A DNA stretch of 64,000 nucleotides from Planctomycetaceae bacterium (GTDB taxonomy: Bacteria; Planctomycetota; Planctomycetia; Pirellulales; PALSA-1355): assembly GCA_003153375.1 (NCBI GenBank), contig PLYM01000028.1, positions 1 through 64,000 of the forward strand, in the 5' to 3' direction. Under the pieces are notes generated by a model. The model searched no databases, was not told the DNA's origin, and was given only the letters and a program-made list of their open reading frames with translations. The translations under genes and the position numbers were made by a program. Position 1 is the first letter of the stretch. Each line of letters begins with the position of its first letter. Below, in pieces: positions 36,821 through 45,748 of the stretch.

Positions 36821-36877
36821 ATCCGGCTGCCTCCGGGCAGCAGGCTGACTCTCTAGCTGGTCGATCGTGCAATCAAC

Positions 36878-36909
36878 CCGTCGCGGATGACCCCCGCGAC
36901 GGTTTTTTT
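36878..36909 (+). terminator. Rho-independent terminator of the HTH/pseudo-receiver gene
   Basis: CCGTCGCGG and CCGCGACGG form a perfect nine-base stem around ATGACCC, followed by seven T. It lies 58 bases beyond the stop codon. Confidence 0.93.
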
Positions 36910-37207
36910 GCGCGCCGACATTCGCCGCGCCGGGGCGCCGCCGCAGGCCTTGTGACCGCGCGGGGGCCGGGTCGCACACCGGTCGACCGCGTCGGGCCCG
37001 GCAAATCTCTCGCCGCAAAAACCCTGGCGGATCGCCCGATTGGCCGCCTCTCGCCCCCTCGACGGCGTGGCACATTGCCTTAGAATAGGGAGACCAGCTC
37101 CGGACGATCCACGAGCCAGCCTAGAGGGCCGGAAGGGCGGACGGCAGTTGTGCCCGCGCCCCGTGGGCACGTTTCGCGGCTTTCAAGGCAGGCGCCGGCA
37201 CGGGACC

Positions 37208-37684
37208 ATGAACGAGTTGTCGCATTTTGACGAAGACGGCGGCAGCCGCATGGTCGACGTGGGCGCCAAGGACATCACGGTGCGTCTGGCTCGCGCCAGC
37301 GGCCGAGTGGCCATGAATCCCTCGACGCAGCTTTTGATCCGCGATCAGAAGTTGGCCAAGGGTGACGTGCTCGAGGTGGCCCGGCTGGCCGGCATCATGG
37401 CCGCCAAGCACACCTCAGATCTGATTCCCCTGTGCCATCAGCTCGCCCTGGATGGCGTACACGTCGAGTTCGATTTTCCCGATTTGCAGCACATTGGCAT
37501 CCAAGCCACGGCCCGGGCGAGCGCGCGGACGGGGGTCGAAATGGAAGCTTTGACGGCCGTGCTCGTGGCCGCGCTAACGATCTATGACATGTGTAAGGCG
37601 GTCGATCGTGGGATGGTGATCGAGCAGGTGCAATTGGAAGAGAAGTTTGGCGGAGAAAGCGGCTATTACAAGCGCGAGCAATGA
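37208..37684 (+). CDS. moaC: cyclic pyranopterin monophosphate synthase (molybdenum cofactor)
   Basis: Second enzyme of molybdenum cofactor synthesis: turns 3',8-cyclo-7,8-dihydro-GTP into cyclic pyranopterin monophosphate. 158 aa, the usual size. [20 protein letters not shown] and [22 protein letters not shown] are the two conserved active-site segments. The start ATG at 37208 gives the normal N-terminus ([14 protein letters not shown]); the frame is open further upstream but not conserved in character. moaA and other cofactor genes are not here. The gap of about 300 bases upstream, after the terminator at 36909, shows nothing I can name. Confidence 0.95.
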   Translation: MNELSHFDEDGGSRMVDVGAKDITVRLARASGRVAMNPSTQLLIRDQKLAKGDVLEVARLAGIMAAKHTSDLIPLCHQLALDGVHVEFDFPDLQHIGIQATARASARTGVEMEALTAVLVAALTIYDMCKAVDRGMVIEQVQLEEKFGGESGYYKREQ

Positions 37685-37872
37685 GCGCTCGACGGTTGGG
37701 TGCCACGACTTTCGGCGCTGCCTCTGCAAGGCCGCCGGACGGGCCGATTGACCGCGGGCGAGACAATGCGGCAGCTTGATAAGCCCAACCGCAGGCAGGC
37801 GGTCGGTTAATCGCGGCCCGGGGCTGCGGTTAACGTGTTGGATATCACCATTGGGAACTGAGGGATGCAGCG

Positions 37873-38877
37873 ATGAATCAAGCGATCCAACAGCAGGATG
37901 CGCTGGCTCGCCATTGGAAGCGCCTGTACGCGCCGATTGCCACCGAACTGGCTGCCGCCGAAACGTTGCTGCGGGCCGAACTCTCGAGCGACGATCCGTT
38001 TGTCGACCAATTGGTGAAGCACGCCTATCGCCTGGGAGGCAAGCGGCTGCGGCCGGCCTTGCTGCTGTTGAGTGCCAAGGCCACGGGCGCGACCACGCGC
38101 GACCACATCGTGCTGGCCGCCGTGGTCGAGATGATCCACACGGCCACGCTCGTTCACGACGACGTGCTGGACGAGGCCAGCCTGCGACGACACCGCGAGA
38201 CCATCAACGCCCGCAACGACAACGAAGCAAGCGTGCTGGTCGGTGATTTTCTCTTTACGCACGCTTTTTTCCTGGCCAGCTCCCTGGAGACCACGTTTGC
38301 CTGCCAAACCATCGGGCAAGCGACGAACACGGTTTGCGCGGGCGAATTGCGGCAGATCAACAGCCGCGGAAACTTCGCGCTCAGCGAGACGGAATATCTA
38401 GCGATCATTGACGCCAAGACCGCGGAACTGTGTGCCTGCTGCTGCCGCCTGGGCGCCCATTACGCGGGAGCCGCGCCGCAGGAAGAAGAAGCCCTGGTGC
38501 GTTTCGGACGCAACCTGGGCATCGCCTTCCAAATCGCCGACGACATGCTCGACCTGGTCGGCGACGAGTCCTTGATGGGGAAGAGCCTGGGCACGGATTT
38601 GGAAAAGCAGAAGCCAACCCTTCCCTTGATCCGCCTGTTGTCGGAAAGCAGTGCCGCCGAGCGTGGGGAGATTCTGGAGTTGCTAACCTCGAAGAATCGC
38701 GCCGATGCGCAGCAGGTGAGCGTGTGGCTCGAACGCAGCGATGCCCTGCGGTACGCGCGCGACAAGGCCCGTCATTATGCGGAGCTGGCAACCGAGGAAG
38801 CTGGGCGTCTGCCCGCTTCAGCAGCCCGCGACGTGCTGCTCTCCCTCAGCGAGCTCGTCGTCAGCCGCCAAGACTGA
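37873..38877 (+). CDS. polyprenyl diphosphate synthase (trans-type)
   Basis: Isoprenoid chain-elongating enzyme of 334 aa. GGKRLRPALLLLSA precedes the first Asp motif DDVLD (Asp96, Asp97, Asp100), and the second is DDMLD (Asp223, Asp224, Asp227), followed by GKSLGTDLEKQKPTLP. The residue pattern before the first motif (HTATLVHDD) fits long-chain, quinone-tail synthases such as heptaprenyl or octaprenyl diphosphate synthase, which would supply the menaquinone side chain. Product length cannot be fixed by eye. The next gene is convergent, with complementary heptad tracts between them. Confidence 0.93.
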   Translation: MNQAIQQQDALARHWKRLYAPIATELAAAETLLRAELSSDDPFVDQLVKHAYRLGGKRLRPALLLLSAKATGATTRDHIVLAAVVEMIHTATLVHDDVLDEASLRRHRETINARNDNEASVLVGDFLFTHAFFLASSLETTFACQTIGQATNTVCAGELRQINSRGNFALSETEYLAIIDAKTAELCACCCRLGAHYAGAAPQEEEALVRFGRNLGIAFQIADDMLDLVGDESLMGKSLGTDLEKQKPTLPLIRLLSESSAAERGEILELLTSKNRADAQQVSVWLERSDALRYARDKARHYAELATEEAGRLPASAARDVLLSLSELVVSRQD

Positions 38878-38954
38878 AGGCCCGGACGAAGGATGAAGTG
38901 GCGAAAAGCCCGAGGCGTTTCCGCCCTCCTTCACCCTTCATCCTTCATGCGTTT
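38878..38954. repeat. facing heptad tracts between convergent genes
   Basis: Behind the polyprenyl synthase stop stands GACGAAGGATGAAG, and behind the PilZ gene stop, on the other strand, GCATGAAGGATGAAGGGTG. Because the genes face each other the two tracts are complementary (GAAGGATGAAG with CTTCATCCTTC) and a read-through transcript from either side could form a hairpin. No T-run follows. Confidence 0.65.
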
Positions 38955-39314
38955 CTAGGATCCCACCGCGGCCATGCCAGCGAAGCGGCCACCGCTGATA
39001 TACCATCCCTCGCCACACGGTTGGCACCACAGGATCTGGGTCCGCACGCGAATCGAATAACCCTGTTCGTGCGAGATACTGATCTCGACTTCGCACTGCG
39101 GCAGCGCGACATTGTGAATCAAGCCGATGCCGGATGCGGAAATCTCGCGGCTGAACGCCGAGTAGCTATGCCCATCGTCGGTCCGGATCGAGACCGGACG
39201 AAAGAATGCAAAACGGACTTCGTGGCGGCGGTCTTGCTTCTCATCGTTTTGCGCCTCGACGATCAGCTGATAAATCGCCTTGCCAGGCGAGCGTGTGTCT
39301 TCGGCTAAAGTCAT
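38955..39314 (-). CDS. PilZ-domain protein
   Basis: Single-domain PilZ protein, 119 aa, the type that binds cyclic di-GMP. The binding motifs are visible: RHEVR (residues 30-34, the RxxxR motif) after a basic linker, and EISASGIGLIHN (the D/NxSxxG motif, here with Ser-Ala-Ser-Gly). The C-terminal half has WCQPCGEGWYISGGRF. The start ATG at 39314 is preceded by GGGGAGA. It stands alone, convergent with the polyprenyl synthase gene, and presumably affects surface or motility functions in response to c-di-GMP. Confidence 0.88.
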   Translation of the reverse strand: MTLAEDTRSPGKAIYQLIVEAQNDEKQDRRHEVRFAFFRPVSIRTDDGHSYSAFSREISASGIGLIHNVALPQCEVEISISHEQGYSIRVRTQILWCQPCGEGWYISGGRFAGMAAVGS

Positions 39315-39531
39315 GTGTTCGTCTCCCCGAAAAATGTGAAAGTTTGTTGGGGGCTGCCCAGGAAAGAATAGGCCATGACCTCTCGATGGACGGGCGACGG
39401 GCCTGGCTTGCGGCAAATTTGACGTAAAAACGGCCCCCCGAAGGATCTTCGGAAATGCGCGCTTGGCCACTGGCTTTTTGGGCCTCAACGGTCCACCAAA
39501 CCGGATAACAGAAAATATCGGTGATTTATTG

Positions 39532-39559
39532 TTGACATGACAGTCGGTACGGTTAGATT
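39532..39559 (+). promoter_or_regulatory. sigma-70-type promoter of the third PEP-CTERM gene
   Basis: A perfect -35 TTGACA and TAGATT are 16 bases apart in an AT-rich patch, about 110 bases before the PEP-CTERM start codon. Sequence match only. Confidence 0.5.
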
Positions 39560-39669
39560 GGTCAGCGAGTAGTCCATGCGCGCCCGGCAGAATTGCTTCG
39601 CCGGACATATCCGAACTGAGCCCTGCGGCGACGGCTGCAGACGTAGGGCCACAAAAAAGGAAGTCGCTA

Positions 39670-40692
39670 ATGATCCGGACCAAAGCTCGATTTGCCGCTT
39701 TGGCGGCCGTGGTGGCCGTTGCCCTCTTGACAAATCGGGCCCAGGCAACGCCGGTCACGACACCTGCCCCTTTGCCAAACGGCGCGTTTGGAACAACCCT
39801 TTCGGCCACGGGCAATGCCGCACTCACCAGTGCTAGCGGAAACTACCGCACCTGGACCAACATTCCATTTATTGGTTTTGTTTCCACCAACACGGGCCTC
39901 TCGGCATCGAGTCAGTCGCCCAGCATCACGATGCCCAACGTGAACATCGCCAATGCTCCCGCCAGCGCGACGTCCAACATCACTTACGACAATCATGCCC
40001 CTCCTAGCAACCTGTCGCTCAACTCGCTGAACGCCGATTTGAACGGGGCCGGGGCCGCCAACCAAAACTACCCGTTCACCATCAGCGCCGGTGCGATCAA
40101 CGTCAGCTCCAGTCTGGGTACCTTCCCGTTGACCTTGACCGTGAATGGTCAAATTACCGATGCCAGATTCGACTCGTCCGGCACGCCCGCGGACGCCAGC
40201 AGCGGCCTTTACAGTATTCCGGGTACGCTTTCTCTGACCATTCAAGGGACGGTGAACGGCTCGATCAGTATCTTGGGAATTCCAATTAGCCTGGGAACGA
40301 TCTACACGCTCCCATCCACCACTCTGCCGATCGTTACCAGTCTGCCTGGAGCCATGGTGCTCACAGACCTCAGCGGCGGCGCGGGGCCCTATCCGGCCAA
40401 TATGAAAGTCGACCTGCTTGCAGGGGGCATTCCCTCAGTTAATTTTTCGACGTCGCTGCCGTTCAGCGGAGTCCTCGCCACGGATCCCGGCGGTCACACT
40501 GCAGGACTCACCAGTTTGATCGTCGGTGCCGGTTCGGCGTTGAATGTCACCTTCACGCTGGGCAACCCGCAATACGATCTGAACGGTACCCTACCCTTGG
40601 CGGTCGTACCGGAACCTGGTTCGTTGGCCATTGCAGGCCTGGGGTTTCTCGCTATGGCAGGCCTTTGCTGGCGGAAAAAGCAGGCCGCATAA
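39670..40692 (+). CDS. PEP-CTERM protein
   Basis: Exported protein of 340 aa. Signal peptide 1-26 (ending RAQATP), then a Ser/Thr/Asn-rich beta-sheet body with patterns like FPLTLTVNGQITDARFDSSG and LSLTIQGTVNGSISILGI, and the sorting signal VVPEPGS, a hydrophobic helix and WRKKQAA at the end. Low charge and high Ser/Thr content suggest a heavily glycosylated or structural surface protein. AAGGA lies eight bases before the ATG, a clear promoter is 110 bases upstream and a terminator follows. I do not recognise the body domain. Confidence 0.85.
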   Translation: MIRTKARFAALAAVVAVALLTNRAQATPVTTPAPLPNGAFGTTLSATGNAALTSASGNYRTWTNIPFIGFVSTNTGLSASSQSPSITMPNVNIANAPASATSNITYDNHAPPSNLSLNSLNADLNGAGAANQNYPFTISAGAINVSSSLGTFPLTLTVNGQITDARFDSSGTPADASSGLYSIPGTLSLTIQGTVNGSISILGIPISLGTIYTLPSTTLPIVTSLPGAMVLTDLSGGAGPYPANMKVDLLAGGIPSVNFSTSLPFSGVLATDPGGHTAGLTSLIVGAGSALNVTFTLGNPQYDLNGTLPLAVVPEPGSLAIAGLGFLAMAGLCWRKKQAA

Positions 40693-40720
40693 AGCTCGCG
40701 TCCACGCGCTGTTTTCAACA

Positions 40721-40757
40721 GGCGCCCTCCTGGTCCTTCGGACAAGGAGGGCGCTTT
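40721..40757 (+). terminator. Rho-independent terminator of the third PEP-CTERM gene
   Basis: GCGCCCTCC and GGAGGGCGC form a perfect outer stem with further inner pairing around TTC, followed by TTTCGTT. It lies about 30 bases beyond the stop codon. Confidence 0.7.
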
Positions 40758-40857
40758 CGTTGGGCCGGTCTCGCGGGTACTCTGAGAGCAGCTGCCTAGT
40801 GTTGAACCGGAGTTGCCTCGTGCCCCCGCCTCCGCACGCAGCGCGGTATCCTCGGCC

Positions 40858-43290
40858 ATGAATCAGCGAGAAAGAACGACCGCCTGGCGAGAGCATTCTC
40901 GGCCAATCGCAGTCGGGCAGCGGCTGTTGTACGGCGCCGGTCTCATGCTACTGGTCGCGCTCGTTTATTGGCCAACCCTCGACAACGGGTACGTTTCCGA
41001 TGACCAGGATTATGTCATCAATAACCGCGCGATTCAGTCGCTCCAGGGTCTGCGCGACATCTGGTTCAAGCTGGGCACGGTCCAACAGTATTACCCCGTG
41101 GTGTTCACCACGTTCTGGGCCGAATTTCAATCGTGGGGTCTTGAACCGCGCGGTTATCACGTCGTGAACATGCTGCTGCACGGTCTTTCGGCGGTCTTGA
41201 TGTGGCGACTGCTCGAGCGACTTGACGTTGCCGGAGCCTGGCTGGCCGGGGCCATCTTCGCCGTGCATCCGGTCGAGGTCGAAAGCGTCGCCTGGGTGAG
41301 CGAGCGGAAAAATGTGCTGTCGTGCGCGCTGGCTCTCGGTTCGTTGCTGTCGTATCTGCGCTATTCTCCCCTGGAAGCCCGCACGCTGGCCGACGACTCG
41401 CCAGCCCGGCGGTCTCCAGGGAGTTACTACGCCCTATCGCTGGTCTTGTATGTCGCGGCGCTGTTGGCCAAGTCGGTCACGGCTAGCGTACCGGCCGTGC
41501 TGCTGGTGATCGTCTGGTGGAAACGGGGTCGCCTGAGCCGGCGTGACGCGGCGCCTTTGGTTCCGTTTTTCGCCGTCGGGCTAGCGCTCTCATACTTGAC
41601 GATCTGGATGGAGAAGAACTACGTCGGCGCGCAGGGCCAACATTGGGATCTTTCCGTCGTCGACCGCCTGCTGATCGCCGGCCGCGCCGCCTGGTTCTAC
41701 GCCGCCAAGTTGGCCTGGCCGTATCCCCTGATGTTCTTCTATCCGCGTTGGACGATCGACGCGACCGCCGACTGGCAGTATCTCTATCCGCTGGCGGCCG
41801 TCGCCCTGCTGATCGGTCTGTGGCTCGCGCGGAAGCGCATCGGCCGCGGCCCCCTGGCCGCCGTGCTGATTTTCGGTGGCGTGCTCACGCCGGCCCTCGG
41901 TTTCTTCGACGTCTTTCCCTTCAAGTTTTCCTTCGTGGCCGATCATTATCAGTACCACGCCGGCACCGCGATGATCGCGCTGGCTGCCGCGGGCATGACC
42001 TTCGCCTGGAAATTCCGGCCGCGGCCCTGGTGGATCGCACCTTGTGCCGCTACCGCTTTGCTCCTGCCGTTGGCCCTCATCGCGCGGCAGAAGACATGGG
42101 TGTACGCGGATAACGTGACACTGCATCAGGACGTGCTCGCGCACGACCCGCAGTCGTGGGCAGCCTTGAACAATGTAGGATCGTGCCTCCTGAACCAAGG
42201 GGACTACGAGCAGGCCATGTCCTATTTCCGCCAGGCGATTCGTTTGATTCCTCGCGATGCCATGCCGCGGGTGAACCTGGGCTTGGCCCTGCTCAAGCAG
42301 CGCCAATTTGACGAAGCCGCCGCCGAACTTCGGCGCGCCCTGGAGTGCAGCGAAACGCCGCAAGAGCAAGCTGCGGCCTGGAGGCTGCTGGGGACCACTC
42401 AAAGCGAACAGTCGCATTACGATGATGCCCTGGAGAGCTATGGCAAGGCCATCGCGTTGCAGCCGACCTCTGCGGCCTATGTGAATCGAGGCCGGGTCCA
42501 CGTGAATCGGGGGGACACGGCGGCGGCCATCGCCGACTTTGACAAAGCGCTGGCCTTGCAGCCGGAGACGACCGAGGCACTCTTGCTGCGTGCCACGCTG
42601 CTGGCTCAGGGCGGTAAATTCGACCGGGCGCTGGCGGACTTGCAAAGCGTGCGCGCCAGCGTGGGAGACAATCCGGAATTACTCGCCCAGCTTGCCGCCG
42701 TTTACCAAGGCGCGCACCGATGGGAAGAGGCAATTGCAATCTACAACCAGCTGCTCGCCAGCCATCCCGGTAGTGCGGCCGCCTTTCGAGGCCGCGGCGA
42801 CTCGTACTTGGGTTGGGGAAAACAGCGTCAAGCCATTGCCGACTACGAAGCGGCAATTCGGCTGGAGCCTGAGAATCGCGAGGCGCTCAACAACCTGGCC
42901 TGGATTCTGGCGACCTCACCCGATGGCCAGCTGCGCGACGGCAAGCGAGCGGTGGATCTGGCCAAAACAGCCTGTGCCGTCACGCTGTACAATCGCGCCG
43001 ACATCCTTAGCACCCTTGCTGCCGCGTACGCCGAAATCGGCGACTTCGAGCAGGCGATCGGATTCTCGCAGCGCGCTGTAGACATTGCCAACGAGCAGTT
43101 GCAAGGTGAATTGCTCAGGCAGCTCGAGGCCTATCGCGCGCGACGCCCTTGGCGCGAAGCGCTCCCGGAAGACGCCGCGAAAGCGCGAGCGGCTGGGAGG
43201 GGCTCCTTGCGCCGATCTCCCCTCCCAGCACGCGATTCCCGCACCTCGTCAGGGCTCAGCGCATTCGACGGCCTGGTTGAGATGACGTAG
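40858..43290 (+). CDS. GT-C-type membrane protein with TPR tail (TMTC-like), first copy
   Basis: Polytopic membrane protein of 810 aa with about ten transmembrane segments in residues 20-420 and tetratricopeptide repeats from about 425 to 780. The first loop has the acidic pair (DNGYVSDD, Asp48/Asp49) typical of GT-C glycosyltransferases, followed by GLRDIWFKLG, QQYYPVVFTTFWAEF and AVHPVEVESVAWVSERKN, the hallmark of bacterial relatives of the TMTC O-mannosyltransferases. A lipid-linked sugar donor is expected, the acceptor is unknown. The C-terminal block EALNNLAWILATSPDG recurs in the two following genes. The ATG at 40858 has no strong site. Confidence 0.8.
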   Translation: MNQRERTTAWREHSRPIAVGQRLLYGAGLMLLVALVYWPTLDNGYVSDDQDYVINNRAIQSLQGLRDIWFKLGTVQQYYPVVFTTFWAEFQSWGLEPRGYHVVNMLLHGLSAVLMWRLLERLDVAGAWLAGAIFAVHPVEVESVAWVSERKNVLSCALALGSLLSYLRYSPLEARTLADDSPARRSPGSYYALSLVLYVAALLAKSVTASVPAVLLVIVWWKRGRLSRRDAAPLVPFFAVGLALSYLTIWMEKNYVGAQGQHWDLSVVDRLLIAGRAAWFYAAKLAWPYPLMFFYPRWTIDATADWQYLYPLAAVALLIGLWLARKRIGRGPLAAVLIFGGVLTPALGFFDVFPFKFSFVADHYQYHAGTAMIALAAAGMTFAWKFRPRPWWIAPCAATALLLPLALIARQKTWVYADNVTLHQDVLAHDPQSWAALNNVGSCLLNQGDYEQAMSYFRQAIRLIPRDAMPRVNLGLALLKQRQFDEAAAELRRALECSETPQEQAAAWRLLGTTQSEQSHYDDALESYGKAIALQPTSAAYVNRGRVHVNRGDTAAAIADFDKALALQPETTEALLLRATLLAQGGKFDRALADLQSVRASVGDNPELLAQLAAVYQGAHRWEEAIAIYNQLLASHPGSAAAFRGRGDSYLGWGKQRQAIADYEAAIRLEPENREALNNLAWILATSPDGQLRDGKRAVDLAKTACAVTLYNRADILSTLAAAYAEIGDFEQAIGFSQRAVDIANEQLQGELLRQLEAYRARRPWREALPEDAAKARAAGRGSLRRSPLPARDSRTSSGLSAFDGLVEMT

Positions 43291-43294
43291 CGTG

Positions 43295-45550
43295 ATGGCC
43301 AAAGCGAAACCCAGACCCCGAAATCCGGCCGCCGCGATCCCCGATCCCGACACGCGCCAGTTCACGCACCGCGCGCAACATCCGTTGCTTCAGTCGGCCA
43401 CCATTTTCCTGGTGGCCCTGGCCGTTCGCGCACTGCACTTATTCGAAATGCGCACGTCGGTACTCTACGACGTGCTGATCTCCGATGCTCGGCAATACGA
43501 CGATTGGGCCCAACGCATCGCGGCTGGGGATTGGCTGGGGGGACGCGAGGTGTTTTATCAAACTCCCTTATACCCTTATGCCCTGGCGATCCTGTACGCC
43601 ACCCTGGGCCACTACGTCTGGCTGGTACGAGTCGCTCAGTCGATTGGCGGATCGTTGGCGTGCGTTTTTCTGTGCCGCGCAGGCTCGCGATATTTCTCTC
43701 CGGCCAGCGGCTGGATCTCCGGCCTCTTGCTGGCCCTGTATCCGCCAGCAATTTTTTTTGACGGGATTCTGCAGAAGTCGTCGCTCGATCTGCTGTTGAT
43801 GACTTTGCTTTTGTGGACGCTGGCGACGGCACTGTCGCAGCCGCGCGCAGTAGTGTTCATGGCGGCCGGCTGCCTCTATGGCGCGCTGACCTTGAACCGC
43901 GAAAACGCGGCGATCTTGCTGCCGGTCCTGCTGGCCTGGATCGTCGGCCTTTCCTGGTCGCAGCCAGGCAAAACCATGGTCATTCGCCTGGTCGTCTTTG
44001 TTCTGGCGGCTGCCGCCGTGTTGGCACCGATCGGGCTGCGAAACTGGTACGTTGGCGGCTCTTTTACGCTCACCACCTCGCAAATGGGTTCGAATTTCTA
44101 CATCGGCAATCACGCGGGAGCCAGCGGCACCTACGAGGCGGTGCGCAGCGGCCGGGGAGACCCAAGGTACGAGCGCGAGGATGCGAGGCTGGTCGCGGAA
44201 CAATCCCTCCAGCGATCCCTGTCGGCGGGCGAGGTTTCGGAGTTCTGGCTGCAAAACTCCTGGACGTATATTCACGGCGACCCCGCCGGCTGGCTTCGCC
44301 TTTTGAGTTGGAAATGGCTCCTCACGTGGAACAGCGCGGAGTTGATCGACTCGGAAAGCCTGGGCGCGCACCAGCGCCATTCGTTGATTTTGTTCTTGCT
44401 CACCCCCCTGCTTCATTTTGGCATCCTATGCCCACTGGCTGCGGTTGGCCTGTGGTCGACGCGCCATGATTGGCGCAGGCTGTGGCCTCTTTACGCCACA
44501 CTGCTGTCGTTTTCGGCGGCCGTGACATTCTTCTATGTCGTCGCCCGCTATCGCTTTCCTTTGGTCCCCCCAGTTGCGCTTTTTGCCGGCGTGGGATTGC
44601 TGAACATTGGCCAATGGATCACTGGCCGGGGCGGCCTCCGCACGCGCGAGATTTTGATTGGCGGCCTTTTGTTTGTCACCGCCGCGGCAGCCTGCAATTG
44701 GCGCATGCCAAAGACCTTTGACGATGAAGCTTTGACCTATTTCAATGCAGGCACGTCGCTACTCGAATTGGGCCGCGTGGAAGAGGCGGTCGTGCTCCTC
44801 GAACAATCCGTGGCACTTGAGCCGAGGCAGCCGGCCACTTATATCAATTTGGGCCGAGCCGCGTTGGCCTTGGGTGAATTGCCCCAGGCGCAGCATTTCC
44901 TGCAGCAGGCCATCGATCTTTCGCCAACCGACGGAATCGCCTGCCTGGAATTGGCCAGGTTATGGGAGAAGCAAGGAGACCGCGCGCAGGCGATCGATTG
45001 TTTGAAGCGCGCGATCCGCTGCGATCCCTTGCTCGCGCCTGCGCATCAGATCCTGGGAAATCTTGAATTCCAGCAGGGAGACCTCGCCGCCGCCGTGGCT
45101 GAACTTCGCCGTGCCGTCGAGATCGAACCCCGCGCGCCCGGCGCGCTCCTCGATTTGAGCGTCGCCCTAGCTGCGCAAAGGCAATTCAGCGCCGCAGTCG
45201 CGGAGCTTCGCGCGGCGCTGGAAATCGAACCCCGCGCGATCGCGGTTGCCAACAACCTAGCCTGGATTCTCGCGACGTCTCCCCAGGATTCGGTGCGCAA
45301 CGGAAAAGAGGCCGTCACGCTGGCCGAGGGAATTTGTCGGGACACCGAGTTTCAACAACCCGAACTTCTGGACACGTTGGCCGCGGCCCTGGCCGAGAGC
45401 GGACGATTTGACGAGGCCGTCGAAGTGTGCCGCCGCGCCGAGGCGCTGGCCGAGCGGAGCAGGAATTCGCAGTTGGTCGAGACCTGCCAGCGGCATCTCG
45501 TAATGTTGATGCAGCACCGAGCACTTCGCGACCCCACTGACGAGCCTTGA
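43295..45550 (+). CDS. GT-C/ArnT-like membrane protein with TPR tail
   Basis: Membrane protein of 751 aa. Residues 30-460 hold the PMT/ArnT-like (GT39/GT83) glycosyltransferase fold, with LISDARQYDDWA (Asp64, Asp69, Asp70) in the first loop and an N-terminal Pro-rich cytoplasmic tail; residues about 480-740 are TPRs, for example YINLGRAALALGELPQAQHFL. It differs from its two neighbours in the membrane half but shares the C-terminal ANNLAWILATSPQD block, so the tail module seems to have been exchanged between genes. It begins five bases after the preceding stop codon and is probably co-transcribed. Substrates unknown. Confidence 0.78.
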   Translation: MAKAKPRPRNPAAAIPDPDTRQFTHRAQHPLLQSATIFLVALAVRALHLFEMRTSVLYDVLISDARQYDDWAQRIAAGDWLGGREVFYQTPLYPYALAILYATLGHYVWLVRVAQSIGGSLACVFLCRAGSRYFSPASGWISGLLLALYPPAIFFDGILQKSSLDLLLMTLLLWTLATALSQPRAVVFMAAGCLYGALTLNRENAAILLPVLLAWIVGLSWSQPGKTMVIRLVVFVLAAAAVLAPIGLRNWYVGGSFTLTTSQMGSNFYIGNHAGASGTYEAVRSGRGDPRYEREDARLVAEQSLQRSLSAGEVSEFWLQNSWTYIHGDPAGWLRLLSWKWLLTWNSAELIDSESLGAHQRHSLILFLLTPLLHFGILCPLAAVGLWSTRHDWRRLWPLYATLLSFSAAVTFFYVVARYRFPLVPPVALFAGVGLLNIGQWITGRGGLRTREILIGGLLFVTAAAACNWRMPKTFDDEALTYFNAGTSLLELGRVEEAVVLLEQSVALEPRQPATYINLGRAALALGELPQAQHFLQQAIDLSPTDGIACLELARLWEKQGDRAQAIDCLKRAIRCDPLLAPAHQILGNLEFQQGDLAAAVAELRRAVEIEPRAPGALLDLSVALAAQRQFSAAVAELRAALEIEPRAIAVANNLAWILATSPQDSVRNGKEAVTLAEGICRDTEFQQPELLDTLAAALAESGRFDEAVEVCRRAEALAERSRNSQLVETCQRHLVMLMQHRALRDPTDEP

Positions 45551-45748
45551 CGGGTATTGCCCACCACACCATCGTGCCTCTCGCTCCGCACCAAGGTTGA
45601 CATAATGAACTGCCTGGTTGCAGAGGGCCTTGTCCCCAAAACAACGTGGAGTTCTGAGCGAATCGGAGCGAAAACCTTAGTTTCTTCCGCTCTAATCGTA
45701 TGTATGCAGGTCACCTCTGCCATTTAAGTCCAAAGCGGCATACGTATT

